DNA of 64,000 bases from Primulina eburnea. Its lineage: Eukaryota > Streptophyta > Magnoliopsida > Lamiales > Gesneriaceae. The DNA lies in the NCBI RefSeq assembly GCF_022965805.1, contig NC_133101.1, positions 11,631,069 to 11,695,068 on the forward strand. The letters are read 5' to 3'. Positions 11,987-22,963 of the stretch are shown here, piece by piece. The notes below the pieces were generated by a model. It was not told where the DNA came from and made no database searches. It saw only the letters and a list, made by a program, of their open reading frames with translations. Within the stretch, counting starts at the first letter, position 1. The number at the start of each line of letters is the position of its first letter. The position numbers and the translations under genes are program-made.

Positions 11987-14620
11987 TGTAGAACCCAAAT
12001 TCAGTACATGTAAAACCCATGCATTTATTTAATTGTTAAATTATTTAATCAAGTTTAAAATGAATTTTGAGATGCATGATTTATGAAATTACATTATTTT
12101 AAATTATTTATGTTTATGCGATGCACGTTAAAATGTTTCTTGAGTTTCGTGTTTCAGGCGATTATTCGATGCGGGATCGAGGAAAAGAGACCGGCGAAGA
12201 TTTTGGCGATTTTTAAAATATGGTATTTTATTTTATGTTGGGTTTGGGACATTTTAAAAAGTTTATTTAATTTTTAGCATTTGAAAAGCCTAATTTAATT
12301 ATTAGGTGATTTTATGACTTTAAAGTTTTAAAGATTTGTCACTTGTACATTTTATTTTAAATTGAGAGATGTAATTTAAAGTTAGAAGAAGGTTAGTATT
12401 CTAATTAGTTGTTAATTATTAGTTAAGAACCATTTTATCCCCTAATTATTTAAAACACACGCACACACACATATACACGTTAAAACACACACACACACAT
12501 TTGCATGCCTCTTCATTTCCATTTGTTTTGAAGAAAAGCTAAGGTTCTAAGAACCAAGTGCAGCCAGCCGCCCCTTCCTCTCCAATTTTCCAGCAAGTTT
12601 TCGTCAGTTTTCTTCAAGTTAATCGAGCCACAAATCGTTCAGGATCAACCATCGCATCTCTCTCGCTTCGGTATCGCCGGTTCGGTAATTTCAATTATCA
12701 AAAGGCATGTATATTCTTTCGTTTATGTATCGATCTTGTCATAGTATTTGTTTTTATTTTTATTTTGTGTAAAAATCCATGTATGTTGTAAAACGTTTGA
12801 GCAAAAAATTGTTGGATCAGTTTGAAACAATTTTAGATCTGAAAACTCGAAATTTGCTGTCATTTAAATACTGAGACTTTTCGGTCAATTTTCTGGAAAA
12901 ATTTAAACATATAAAACATAGAATTTTTCGATACCTTCGATTTGACAGTAAATTCGAAATATTTGGATAAGAAATGAGTGAGTTATGATCGTTTTCGTGG
13001 GACTGCTCAAACTGCGTTTTCTGAAAAATACGTTCGTGACGCGTTCTTGAAGTTTTATTGTTGCACGCTTTGTTGGGGATCGACAGGTGTTCGTTGCTGT
13101 GTTTAAGTATGTTGAGTATGATGTTGGGATGGTTTTTGGTGTGTTGGTTCGCATCGATAGGCGCTTGTATGCATTAGAAGTCGTAGGATGCGTTTTGGAT
13201 GTCAAATGTTGTGTTCACAGATTGAGTTGTGTTGTTCGTGATGCGCATGTGTTTTGGGGTGTTTGTTTTAGTTGAATCAGTGCCTTAGCATCCTACGAAT
13301 GGGTCTTGAGGTAGGATTAAGTCACAAGTGTAGAGAATTTCGTTTGTTCAGGATTCCAACACCTACACGGACCCGAAGCCGGACCTGTACACCAGGTCCG
13401 TGCCTTTTTTCTTTCAAAATTCGAGGTTTCAGAGTCTACCCCGGACACGTACACAAGGTCCGTGCACCCATTTGTTTAAAAAAAATTAATATTTTTATGA
13501 ATATAAAATATAGAATTTGTTTTATGGTTATGAATATAAAATATAGGATTTGGTTTGGGGTTTTATGTCATGGTTTAGTACGATGATTAAACGAGGTCAA
13601 GTCCCAAGTGATCTAGAATGTCATAACTATTTATTTACTTCAATGGTGAGCACGAGTACATACATCTAAGCTATGAAAGATAAGTGTTTGAACTCATGTT
13701 AGTCTATACAGCAGTGGCACCAAGTGAGATTCAACGACCCTCAACGCCATGTAAGTATGTTCGACGTGCAAAAGAAAATAATTTTAATTTTTTGAGGTAT
13801 GTTAAATGTCTTGTGACCAAATTATGAATGAGTTTGAAAGTCGGTGAACGTGGTCGAGGACCTCTCCACCCCGGTAAATCATGATCGGGTTTAGAACGGG
13901 ATTAGAAAGCGGTAAAGCATGACCAAGGACCAATCCACCCGTTAAAGCATGAATGGGAATCTCATGTATGTGGTAGTGGACTTTCTCTTCCAACCCAGTA
14001 CTGTGGTTTAGTCTGATCAGGCACTTTTATGTATGGGTCACTTACTTTGAAACATATCTCTACTCAAAATGATGTTATGTATGCTCAAGTATATATGATG
14101 CAAGTATGTTTAAGAAAAGTTTTATGATGATGGCACGTCTACATTTATGCTACTACGTTCATTTTTCAAGTATGTTTATGCTGTTACGTTCAAGTTTCAA
14201 GTATGTACGCTCTATTTAAAAGATGCAAGTGGTTTTATTACGTATTATTTGTTATTTTCCAGTTTATACATGTTGAGTCTTTAGACTCACTAGATTTGAT
14301 CGATGCAGGTGATGATGACTTTGAGGAGACGAGAGGTGGGGACCAATAAGCCGGCTTGGACTGAGCAGGAGGCTAAACCCGATGACCGCACATGTTTTTA
14401 GGATTTTATGCATGACGATTTTTAATACTCAGACTTAATGAAACGGTTTATGATGTTTAAATGATTATTACTTTTGGCAGACTGGGTTGTGCTTGTTTTT
14501 ATTGCAAATGTTTTGAGACGAGCAAGTTATTTTAATGCAAATTTCAAAGTTTATTTTGTATTTAAGAAAATTTTTATTTTTCCGTAAATTTTAAATAGTT
14601 TAAAAGTACGCTACGTTACA
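11987..14620 (+). repeat. 5-prime LTR of Gypsy B (long)
   Basis: 2,634-bp LTR beginning TGTAGAACCCAAATTCAG and ending CTACGTTACA directly before the primer site. Its first roughly 1,050 bp align to 18249-19301. It contains a CA-rich tract (about 12462-12500). The later part includes GC-richer, promoter-distal sequence. Open frames inside (for example about 12903-13586) have no domains and are not annotated as genes. Confidence 0.85.
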
Positions 14621-14867
14621 GTTGGTATCAGAACGGTGTTCTTGTAAAGGGTTATGCCTACTGCCAGTTGCGAGAAGCTCACGAAGCCACACCTCTGTAA
14701 GTTTTAAGGTTCTAAATTATTTTATGTATTCAGCATCAAGTCATGATTTCAGCATGAGCATGTCTAAATTCAAATTACGTGCATCTTATCGTAATAGTAA
14801 TATGTTCATGCATGTTGGGTTTACGTATTAAATAAATGTTGGAACAGTATGCCTCCCATACGTATGA

Positions 14868-15560
14868 TTGTGCGTGAGGCGGGCGATGAGAATAGGGAAG
14901 CCCAGGATGGGGAGATGGTCACTCCTCCTCGTCCACCCCCCAGATATGCAAGCTCGGATGCTTGCAGGGATGACCCAGTTCTTCGCACAGTTTGCGGGGA
15001 ACCAGACTGCACTAGACACAGGGGCGAGGCCTAGACCTGAGGCAGTTTACGAGAGGTTCAGGAGGATTGATCTGAAGGAGTTCTCGGGGACTACTGACCC
15101 GATGATAGAGGAAGGATGAATTAAGTCCACCGAGGTAATATTTGCGTTTAGGGAGCTGCAGGATGCAGAAAGAGTTAGATGTGCCACCTTCTTGTTGATT
15201 AGAGACGTCAGGCTTTGGTGGGAAAGCGTGTCAGTGTCAGTGAACTTACAAACACTGGCGTGGAATGGGTTCAAGGAGGTTTTCTACTCCAAGTACTTCA
15301 CTAAAGAATTACGCTCCCGCCTGACCAGGGAGTTCATGTCGCTGCGACAGGGAGACATCAACGTAGCAGACTTCATCAGGAAGTTTGAGAGGGTGTGCCA
15401 CTTTGTGCCCCTGATTGCAAATGATGCCCAGAGAAGCTTAGGCATTTTATGGATGGGTTGCGGGATATCTTGCGCCGTGATGTTTGAGTTGCTGGTCCTA
15501 CGACTTATTCAGTTGCCGTGTCGAGAGCTTTGGCGGCAGGGCAGGACCAGAGGGACATAG
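14868..15560 (+). pseudogene. Gypsy B gag, broken
   Basis: A gag-like text including RFRRIDLKEFSGTTDP, a stop at 15117-15119, then LWWESVSVSVNL, YSKYFTKELRSR and EFMSLRQGDINVADFIRKF matches the retrotransposon gag domain of plant Gypsy elements. Two frames overlap at the start (near 14849 and 14868) and the frame is lost after about 15450. No zinc knuckle is recognisable downstream. It would have encoded the capsid domain but is not translatable as one protein. Confidence 0.75.
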
Positions 15561-15579
15561 AGGTCGATAGGCATGGCAA

Positions 15580-16455
15580 GTGGACCTATCAAGCACCTTG
15601 TCTTGAGGGATCTTTGTAAGCCATTAAGAAACTTAGGATTAAGTGGATATGAGTACTGGAATTAGGTTATCTAAGACTACTTGGGTTGTGTAAGTTTTAA
15701 TTTCAAGTTTATGAAATAGGTGATCATACAGGGATATTGGGTGAAATAAAAACAAAAGGTAATTAGTTGTATTCAACATAGGTTACCCATGATAGAATAT
15801 TAAGATTTTTATCGAGTAAGAAATCTAAAATTTTTATATGAGGATTCTAGAATTCTGTGGGTTTTAAGTGAAGTTGATTTATTAGAATTAGTCTCTCATT
15901 AATAGGGGGAAACTTATTAAGCTTTATACGTTAGAACGAATTCAGTATTGAGGATACGTCAAATTGTGATATTCGTTCGAATGAGGAAGGTTTAAGTGTC
16001 TTAGGCCTCAACTATAATGTAATTGGGAAGGAAATAGTTTAAGCACGTGTTTGATGCTAGGAAGGTTTTATTATCTAAGAATAATATCGAGATTGTATAT
16101 TTTGGGTTTTTATGTATTAATGTTACTCGAAATTTAAGATTAGCAACAATCTTTATTTGGGATGTACTTGTAAATAGTTAAGTTACGTAAGTTTGGTGTC
16201 GTAAGGTAAAGATTCGATTCAAGGATCGTAGGTCAATATTATTACGGGGTTAAGATAAGCTTTAACTTTTGAGTGTAGTACCGAGGATAGAAGTTGATCA
16301 GTAACTTTTGGTACTAAGATTTCTTAGGTTGAACTGCATAAATGCTAATGTAATAGATCGATGATCATTACGGGTATATTATAAGGAAAGTAAGATACGA
16401 TAAATTTGAACCTTGGGGATTGTAAGAAATCAGAATTCGAGGTCATAGTAAAGTA
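15580..16455 (+). other. Non-coding segment replacing protease and N-terminal RT in Gypsy B
   Basis: About 870 bp between the gag and RT remnants has no protease DTGA/DSGA motif, no RT text and no long open frame. It resembles neither gag nor pol. It could be captured sequence or heavily decayed pol. This supports B being a non-autonomous derivative. Confidence 0.55.
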
Positions 16456-16459
16456 AAAC

Positions 16460-17417
16460 TAAGACGGCCTTCAGAACTAGATATGGGTACTACGAGTTCT
16501 TACTGATGTCGTTTGGACTGACAAATGCTACAGCGATTTTAGTGACCCCATGAACCGAGTATTTCAACCCTACCTAGATCAGTTCGTCATAGTGTTCATT
16601 GACGACATTCTGATATACTCGAAGAGCCATGAGGAGCACAGTCAACATTTGGGTACAGTTTTGCAGGTCTTGCTGAGTCGCAAGTTGTTTGTGAAATTCA
16701 GTAAGTGTGAATTTTGGTTGGAGAATGTAGCATTTTTAGGTCATGTAATTTCTAGAAGTGGCATTGAGGTGGATCCAGCTAAGGTAGCAGCGGTTAAGGA
16801 ATGGGTTGAGCTAAAGAATACGTCAGAGATCCGCAGTTTTCTAGGCCAGCAGGCTACTACAGGAAATTTACTCAAGGATTTTCTTCGATAGCAGTGCCAC
16901 TCACCTCATTGACCAAGAAGAATGCCAAGTTCGTGTGGGGTGATGAATTTCAGAAGAGCTTTGATACTTTGAAGCAAGCTCTTATATCAGCGCTAGTGTT
17001 AGCCATGCCAGCTGGGCAAGGCAATTTTGTGCTATACACCGATGCCTCTAAGTTCGGTGAGGCGCAGTTTTGATGCAGCATGGTCAGGTCATAGCTTATG
17101 CCTCCAGACAGTTGAAGGTGCATGAGAAGAACTATCCGACCGATGATCTTGATTTAGCTGCCGTTGCCTTTGCGTTGAAGATATGGAGACATTATTTGTA
17201 CGGTGAGAAATGCCAGATATTCATTGACCACAAGAGTCTCAAGTATTTCTTCACACAGAAAGAATTGAATATGAGACAAAGACGGTGGTTGGAATTGGTA
17301 AAAGACTACGATTGCGAGATTAGCTACCATCCAGGAAAAGCTAATGTTGTGGCAGATGCCTTGAGCAGAAAAGTTGCAGTCGTAGCACAGTTGTTAGTGC
17401 AGAGACCTCTTCGGTAA
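16460..17417 (+). pseudogene. Gypsy B reverse transcriptase / RNase H fragment
   Basis: RT palm motifs are present from [13 protein letters not shown], through the catalytic box [13 protein letters not shown] (about 16580-16618), to FLGHVIS and VDPAKVAAV. The frame breaks near 16850-16890 at RSFLG. RNase H text resumes with a damaged YTDAS region near 17035-17060, where the frame shifts, followed by [27 protein letters not shown] and [10 protein letters not shown], ending in ADALSRK (about 17370). The RT N-terminal third is absent. Confidence 0.85.
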
Positions 17418-17439
17418 GAGATTCAGAGATTTGGATTAG

Positions 17440-18210
17440 AGGTTTATCATAAGGGCATAGCTCCTAAGCTGTCTAATCTGACAGTCCAGTCTTCTTTGTT
17501 AGACCGAATCCGTGCAGGTCAATCTTCAGATGAGCAGTTACAGAAATGGAGACTGGAGGATGAGGTCAAGGGCAGTGTACTCTACACAGTGTCTGATTGC
17601 ACTATATGGAAGGAAGTGCAGGTCGCCGATTCATTGGGATGAAGTCGGTGAGAGATCATAACTTGGCCCTGAGATCGTTCAGCAGACTGCAGATGTGGTG
17701 ATTAAGATCCGAGACAGGATGAAGACTGCCCAGAGTCGTCAAAAGAGTTATGCTGACAAGAGGAGAAGGGATCTCGAGTTTGCCATAAGAGATCACATTT
17801 TCGTGAAAATAGCACCAATGAAGGGTGTTATGAGATTTGGGAAGAGAGGCAAACTTAGTCTGAGATTTATTGGACCGTTCGAGATTCTTGACAGAGTTGG
17901 GACACACTAGCTTATCCTGTAGCCTTATCGCCGAATTTGGCCGGTGTACACAATGTGTTCCATGTCTCGATGCTGAGGAAGTACCTAGCGAATAGGTCGC
18001 ATGTTTTGAGCTATGAGCCGTTGCAGCTTTCTCCAGATCTGTTGTATGAGGAAAGACCTGTCCAAATCTTAGACAGACCGGAGCGAAGACTTTGGAACAA
18101 GGTGACCAAGTTGGTCAAAGTCCGGTGGCTAAATCAATCAGTGGATGAGGCCACTTGGGAGACATAAACAGATTTGAGAAGCCGCTACCAGGAGTTTTTT
18201 GGCAAGACTT
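17440..18210 (+). pseudogene. Gypsy B integrase tail and chromodomain, catalytic core deleted
   Basis: The text after RNase H ends near 17590 and jumps directly to a segment that in intact relatives lies after the integrase catalytic core (IWKEVQVADSLG, then KTAQSRQKSYADKRRRDLEF and [18 protein letters not shown]). The DD35E residues are therefore gone. The C-terminus has HNVFHVSMLRKY and a chromodomain-like end, LDRPERRLWNK...VDEATWE. Frames change near 17660 and 17900. The chromodomain places B with the Gypsy chromoviruses. Confidence 0.8.
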
Positions 18211-18248
18211 AATTTCGGGGAGGAAATTTATATAAGTGGGGAAGGAAC

Positions 18249-19301
18249 TGTAGAGCCCAAATTCAGTACACGTAAAACTCATGCATTTGTTTAATTGTTA
18301 AATTATTTAATCAAGTTTAAAATGATTTTTGAGATGCATGAATTAAGAAATTACATATTTTAAATTATTTATGTTTATGCGATGCACGTTAAAATGTTTC
18401 TTGAATTTCATGTTTCAGACGATTATTCGATGCGGGACCGAGGATAAGAGATCTGCGACGATTTTGGCAATTTTTAAAATGTGGTATTTTATTTTAAGTT
18501 GGGTTTGGGACATTTTAAAAGATTTATTTAATTTTTAGCCTTTTAAAAGTCTATTTTAATTATTAGGTGATTTTATGACTTTAAAGTTTTAAATATTTGT
18601 CACTTGTACATTTTATTTTAAATTAAGAGATGGTATTTAAAGTTAGAGGAAAATTAGTATTTTAATTAGTTGTTAATTATTAGTTAAGGACAATTTTATC
18701 CCCTAATTATTTAAAACACACGCACACACACTTACACACACAAATACACGTTAAAACATACACATACATTTCCTTGCCTCTTCATTCCCATTTGTTTTAA
18801 AGAAAAGCTCGGGTTCTAAGAACCAAGTGCAGCCGCCCCTGCCTCTCCAATCTTCCTGCAAGTTTTTGTCAATTTTATTCAAGTTAATATAGCCACAGAT
18901 CGTTCCGGATCAACTCTCGCATCTCTCCCGATTCGGTATCGTCGGTTCGGTAATTTCAATTATCAAAAGGCATGTATATTCTTTTGTTTATGCATAAATC
19001 TCGTCATAATATTTGTTTTTATGTTTATTAAGTGTAAAAATCCATGTATGTTGTAAAACGTTTGAGCAAAAATTTGTTGGATCGGTTTTGAAACGATTTT
19101 AGATCTGAAAACTCGAAATTCGCTGTCATTTTAAATACAAAGACTTTTCAGTTTATTTTCTAAAAAACCTTTCAACATAAAAAATGTATAACTTTTTGAT
19201 ACCTTCGATTTGACAGTAAATTCGAAATATTTGGATAAGAAATGAATGAGTTATGATCGTTTTCATTAGACTGCTCAAACTGCGTTTTCTGAAAAATGCG
19301 T
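18249..19301 (+). repeat. 3-prime LTR of Gypsy B, truncated
   Basis: Begins TGTAGAGCCCAAATTCAG after a purine-rich tract and follows the left LTR for about 1,050 bp. It ends at GAAAAATGCGT, where the left copy continues for another 1.6 kb. The end point is exact only to a few bases. Confidence 0.82.
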
Positions 19302-19957
19302 GTAATATGGCATTTGATGTTGTTAATGAAAATGATGATCTAGATCCTAAATCTACTGATGAATGTCGTAATAGACATGATTGACCAAGTTGAAAAAGCG
19401 CAATAGAAGATGAATTAAACTCATTAGCAAAACGTGAGGTGTTGGGACTTGTGGTCCAAACACCAAGAGGAATAACATGTTGGTTACAAATAGGTATTTG
19501 TACGGAAAAAAATGAGAAAAATGAAGTGATTCGATATAAATCTCGATTGTAGCACTAGGCTTTTCTCAAAGACCCGATATTGATTATGAAGAGACATACT
19601 TTCCAATGTTGGATGAAATTACGTTTCAATATATTATTTGCATGGATGTATAAGAAAAACTTGAAATGCATCTAATGGATGTTGTTACAGCATACTTTTA
19701 CGAAAAACTTGATAAGATATTTACATGAAAATCCCTGAAAGATTTAAGATGCCGGAAGCATTTGGTTCAAATTGTAAAAATATTTACTCCATTAAACTAA
19801 AAAGTTCATTGTGTGGATTAAAACAATCTGGACGCATGTGGTATAAGCGACTTAGCAATTATTTGTTGCAAGAAGGCTAAAAAATGATCCAATATGTCCA
19901 TGAGTTTATATTCATAGGAATGGATCAAAATTTGTTACTATTGTTGTATATGTTGAT
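19302..19957 (+). pseudogene. Copia A reverse transcriptase, N-terminal part
   Basis: Starts with text like MAFDVVNENDDLDPKSTDEC and continues with AIEDELNSLAKREVLG, then a Copia RT region (ETYFPMLDEITF) with several stops and shifts. It ends at VYVD, where element C is inserted. The remaining half of RT resumes at 38002. The integrase gene that should precede this region is missing. Confidence 0.8.
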
Positions 19958-20970
19958 TGAAAGGAATTTTATTCCTTGATATATTTTTCGTTTTTATCTT
20001 TTATATTTTGCCTTTCTAGACATGAGAATAATCTTGAAATCAATATGTGATACAAGACTATATTTGATATGATATCAACACCTGTGTTAATTGGGAGTCA
20101 ACTAAGTTGGCTGAGTCACTGATTTGCTAACTCAGGGGGAGTTGAGCTGTATAACCATTTTTGGGTTGTTTTGTCCAGAAAGGCAAAAATGGGGAGATTG
20201 AAAGGAATTTTATTCCTTGATATATTTTTCGTTTTTATCTTTGATATTTTGCCTTTCTAGACATGAGAATAATCTTGAAATCAATATGTGATACAAGACT
20301 ATATTTGATATGATATCATAATATCTTTGTGATATGATATCACAATATCTTTAAGATATTATCCTTGTTTTAAAAAGAGTTTGTTTCCTAATGAAATTGC
20401 TTTTTGTCTAGGTTAAATAGGACTCAAAAAGAAGCAAAACGTGGACGACATAGAGCATAACAATTTCGGAGAGACGAATTTTTACTGAGAATCCTCTTGA
20501 CGTCGCAGCAATCTCTTGACCTTGTTAAAGTGTTGCTGTGAAGTACTGACAACATCTGAAGACAACACCTAATCACTGTTTTAATTAGTGTGTTAAGTTT
20601 GAAGAATTTTCATTGCTCAGTTGATGCCTATGTATTTTTGGTTATATGGTTTGTTAGAAATTTAGGATGCAATTTGTTACTCGCCTTTATAAGGGAGTTG
20701 TTTGATTCTTTCACTAGTATTGGTTTTTGTAAACTTACAAGTTTTTCTAGTGAATTATTTTGTCCTGAGGCACCACAAGTATTTGATACTTGTGCATAAT
20801 TTATATCTCGTCCCTCGTATTAGTATAATTCAAGTTGTGTGTTAATTTGTTAAACTGTAACTTCCGCTGCATGTTGTCGTGGGTGTTACAACACCCTCGC
20901 ACAACACCTACATACCGATTCACACAACACTCACCCTCATCACATTCACCCTGGGGAAACGGAACTTTCA
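19958..20970 (+). repeat. 5-prime LTR of Copia C, compound structure
   Basis: Starts TGAAAGGAATTTTATTCC. After about 120 bp it switches to text identical to the 3-prime end of C's internal region (GGGAGTCAACTAAG...CAGGGGGAGTTGAGC, ending AAAAATGGGGAGA). The LTR start then recurs at 20199 and runs to 20970. The other LTR has the same layout. The target duplication lies outside the first start, so the whole 1,013-bp compound unit is the LTR that transposed. Confidence 0.88.
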
Positions 20971-21045
20971 ATTGGTATCAGAGCCACCGCTTGACGCTAC
21001 TAAGTGAGATCCTGTTTTGTTTTGTTATCCAGGTGAAAAAAGATT

Positions 21046-22963
21046 ATGGAAGCATCAACAAATACTGTTTTTAGACCTCCCGTGTTGGATGGATCAAACT
21101 ATTCATTGTGGAAAGTAAAGATGAGGGTTTTATTAAATCAATTGAAGAAAGATCTTGGCAGCGTGTACTTGATGGTTGGAGTCCACCAAAGATTGAGGAT
21201 GCTGATGGAGACACTCGGCTCAAACCTGAAAGTACCTGGACAATTGATGAAGTGCAAACTTCAAATTTTAATTCCAAGGCTCTCAATGCTATATTTCGTC
21301 TGTTGACACAAGGATGTTCAATCTAATCACCAATTGTATATGTGCCAAAGAAGCTTGGGATATACTTCAGAAACATTGTGAAGGATCCGAGAGTGTGCGC
21401 AAGACTAGGCTGAGGATGGTGACATCAAAATTTGAAAGCTTGAGAATGGAGGACAAGGAGTCTATTCTTGAGTATGATAGCCGTTTGAGACAACTCTCTA
21501 ATGAAGCTCACAGTCTTGGAGATCCCATGACCAATGAAAGATTGGTGAATAAAGTTCTAAGATCTCTTCCTGAGAGATTTAATGTCAAAGTTTGTGCAAT
21601 TAAAGAATCAAAAGACACTTCAAAAATCAACCTGGATGAATTAATGAGCTCTCTCAGAACTTTTGAGATGAATCTTGATTTTCAAAAGAGGGATAAAGGG
21701 AAGACAATATCCCTTGAAGTTTCAACTGACTCTTATGATGAAATCCTTCAAATATCTAAAGAGGTGAATGAGTCTGACCTAGGAGAAGATTCTATCTCCC
21801 TAATTACTAAGAAATTTGGTGATTACATGAAGAAAATGAAAGAGAAGAATAAAATTGGACAAAAATCTGTGTTACCCAATATCACCACTTCAGCAAAAGC
21901 TCAAAAGTTTACTCCTATGAAAGGAAAATTTCGACCAAAAACTGAATTGCAAATCCAATCAAATGTCAGAAATCTGGACTCAGTACAATGCAGAGAGTGT
22001 TCTAGATTTGGACACTATGCCAATGAGTGTGCCAATCGACTTCGGAGAAACAAAGGCATGACTGTCACTTTGAGTGATGAAGAGTCTGATGATGATCAAG
22101 GATCAAATGAATCTGAAAATCAAACATCGTTGTCTGCTGTGATCAAGGAGAAGCGTTCAATGCAAATCAATCCTTTGGGTGTTGCCACAGGTGTTTCAAT
22201 ACCTAGTCGCAACATCTATTTGAATTCAGTGTGTCTTAATTCTACAACCCTTGGTGAATCAAGTCAGTCTGAAACCCAAGAAGTAGATGATGATGAAGTC
22301 ACTCTGGAAAGTGTGCAGACAATGTATGAAGAATTGTATGAAGATTGGATCAAAAGAAATAAAGTGAATGCTATTCTCTCCAAAGAGAACACTGAGTTGA
22401 ATTCACAAGTATCACGACTTGAAGTAATCTTAAGCAAGAAAGATCTGGAGTTATGCAAAGTCAAGGAGGAGCTTGGAGAAGCAACTCAAATTCTTGCTAA
22501 GCTTAATTCAAGTTCATCTAAAATTGATTCACTCTTGATGATTGGAAAGAATGACAAAGCTGGACTTGGTTATACAAATAACCTGTTTGAAATTGGAGAA
22601 TCTTCCAATACTGAAAAAAAACAAACGGTCTTTGTCAAAGAAAGTTCTGAAATCACGAATGCTACACACATTGGTAAAGGTGTTTCATCAAAGAGGGAAA
22701 TATCTACCAAGAAGTCCAAGTCCAGGAAACGCCACTTCATCTGCCACTATTGTTTTAGACCTGGACACATCAAACCCTAGTGTTTTAAACTAAGAGATGA
22801 CTACAAAAGATGAGAATCTGAACAGATGTTGCCACAGGTGTTGTACAACACCCGGCGTAACACTGCCTATAGGAAACCATCGGTAAAAAGGGTTTGGGTG
22901 CCAAAGGCTAGTATTCAATGTTCTGTTATCTATACTTCGTTAAAGACTAACATTGCAGGAATA
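21046..22963 (+). pseudogene. Copia C gag (Sirevirus-like), broken
   Basis: Begins MEASTNTVFRPPVLDGSNY, shifts frame near 21127 and again near 21310, then reads open to 22780. The capsid domain includes KEAWDILQKHCEGS and LRMEDKESILEYDSRLRQL. The first zinc knuckle, CRECSRFGHYANEC (about 21991-22032), is intact. A Glu/Lys-rich predicted coiled coil follows (about 22320-22500). A second knuckle, CHYCFRPGH, is interrupted by a TAG at 22778-22780, and a TGA follows at 22811-22813. Pol continues in the same frame, so gag-pol was probably one ORF. The product is a structural precursor but is no longer translatable as a whole. Confidence 0.82.

Larger units (their letters stand above)
11987..19301 (+). 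mobile_element. Gypsy chromovirus B, defective
   Basis: The left LTR is 11987-14620, followed by a primer site, TTGGTATCAGAAC (14622-14634). Decayed gag, RT/RNase H and integrase-tail/chromodomain segments follow, then a purine tract at 18234-18248 and a right LTR from 18249. The right LTR stops after about 1,050 bp where Copia A's RT begins. Protease, the N-terminal half of RT and the integrase catalytic core are missing. AATAT stands immediately left of the element (11982-11986) and also at 19304-19308. Because the right LTR is truncated and A's integrase is missing, that match may be chance. Confidence 0.85.

Noticed and set aside
12903..13586. Open frames of about 100 codons on both strands
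   Set aside because: They lie in the left LTR of Gypsy B; no domain or conserved motif.
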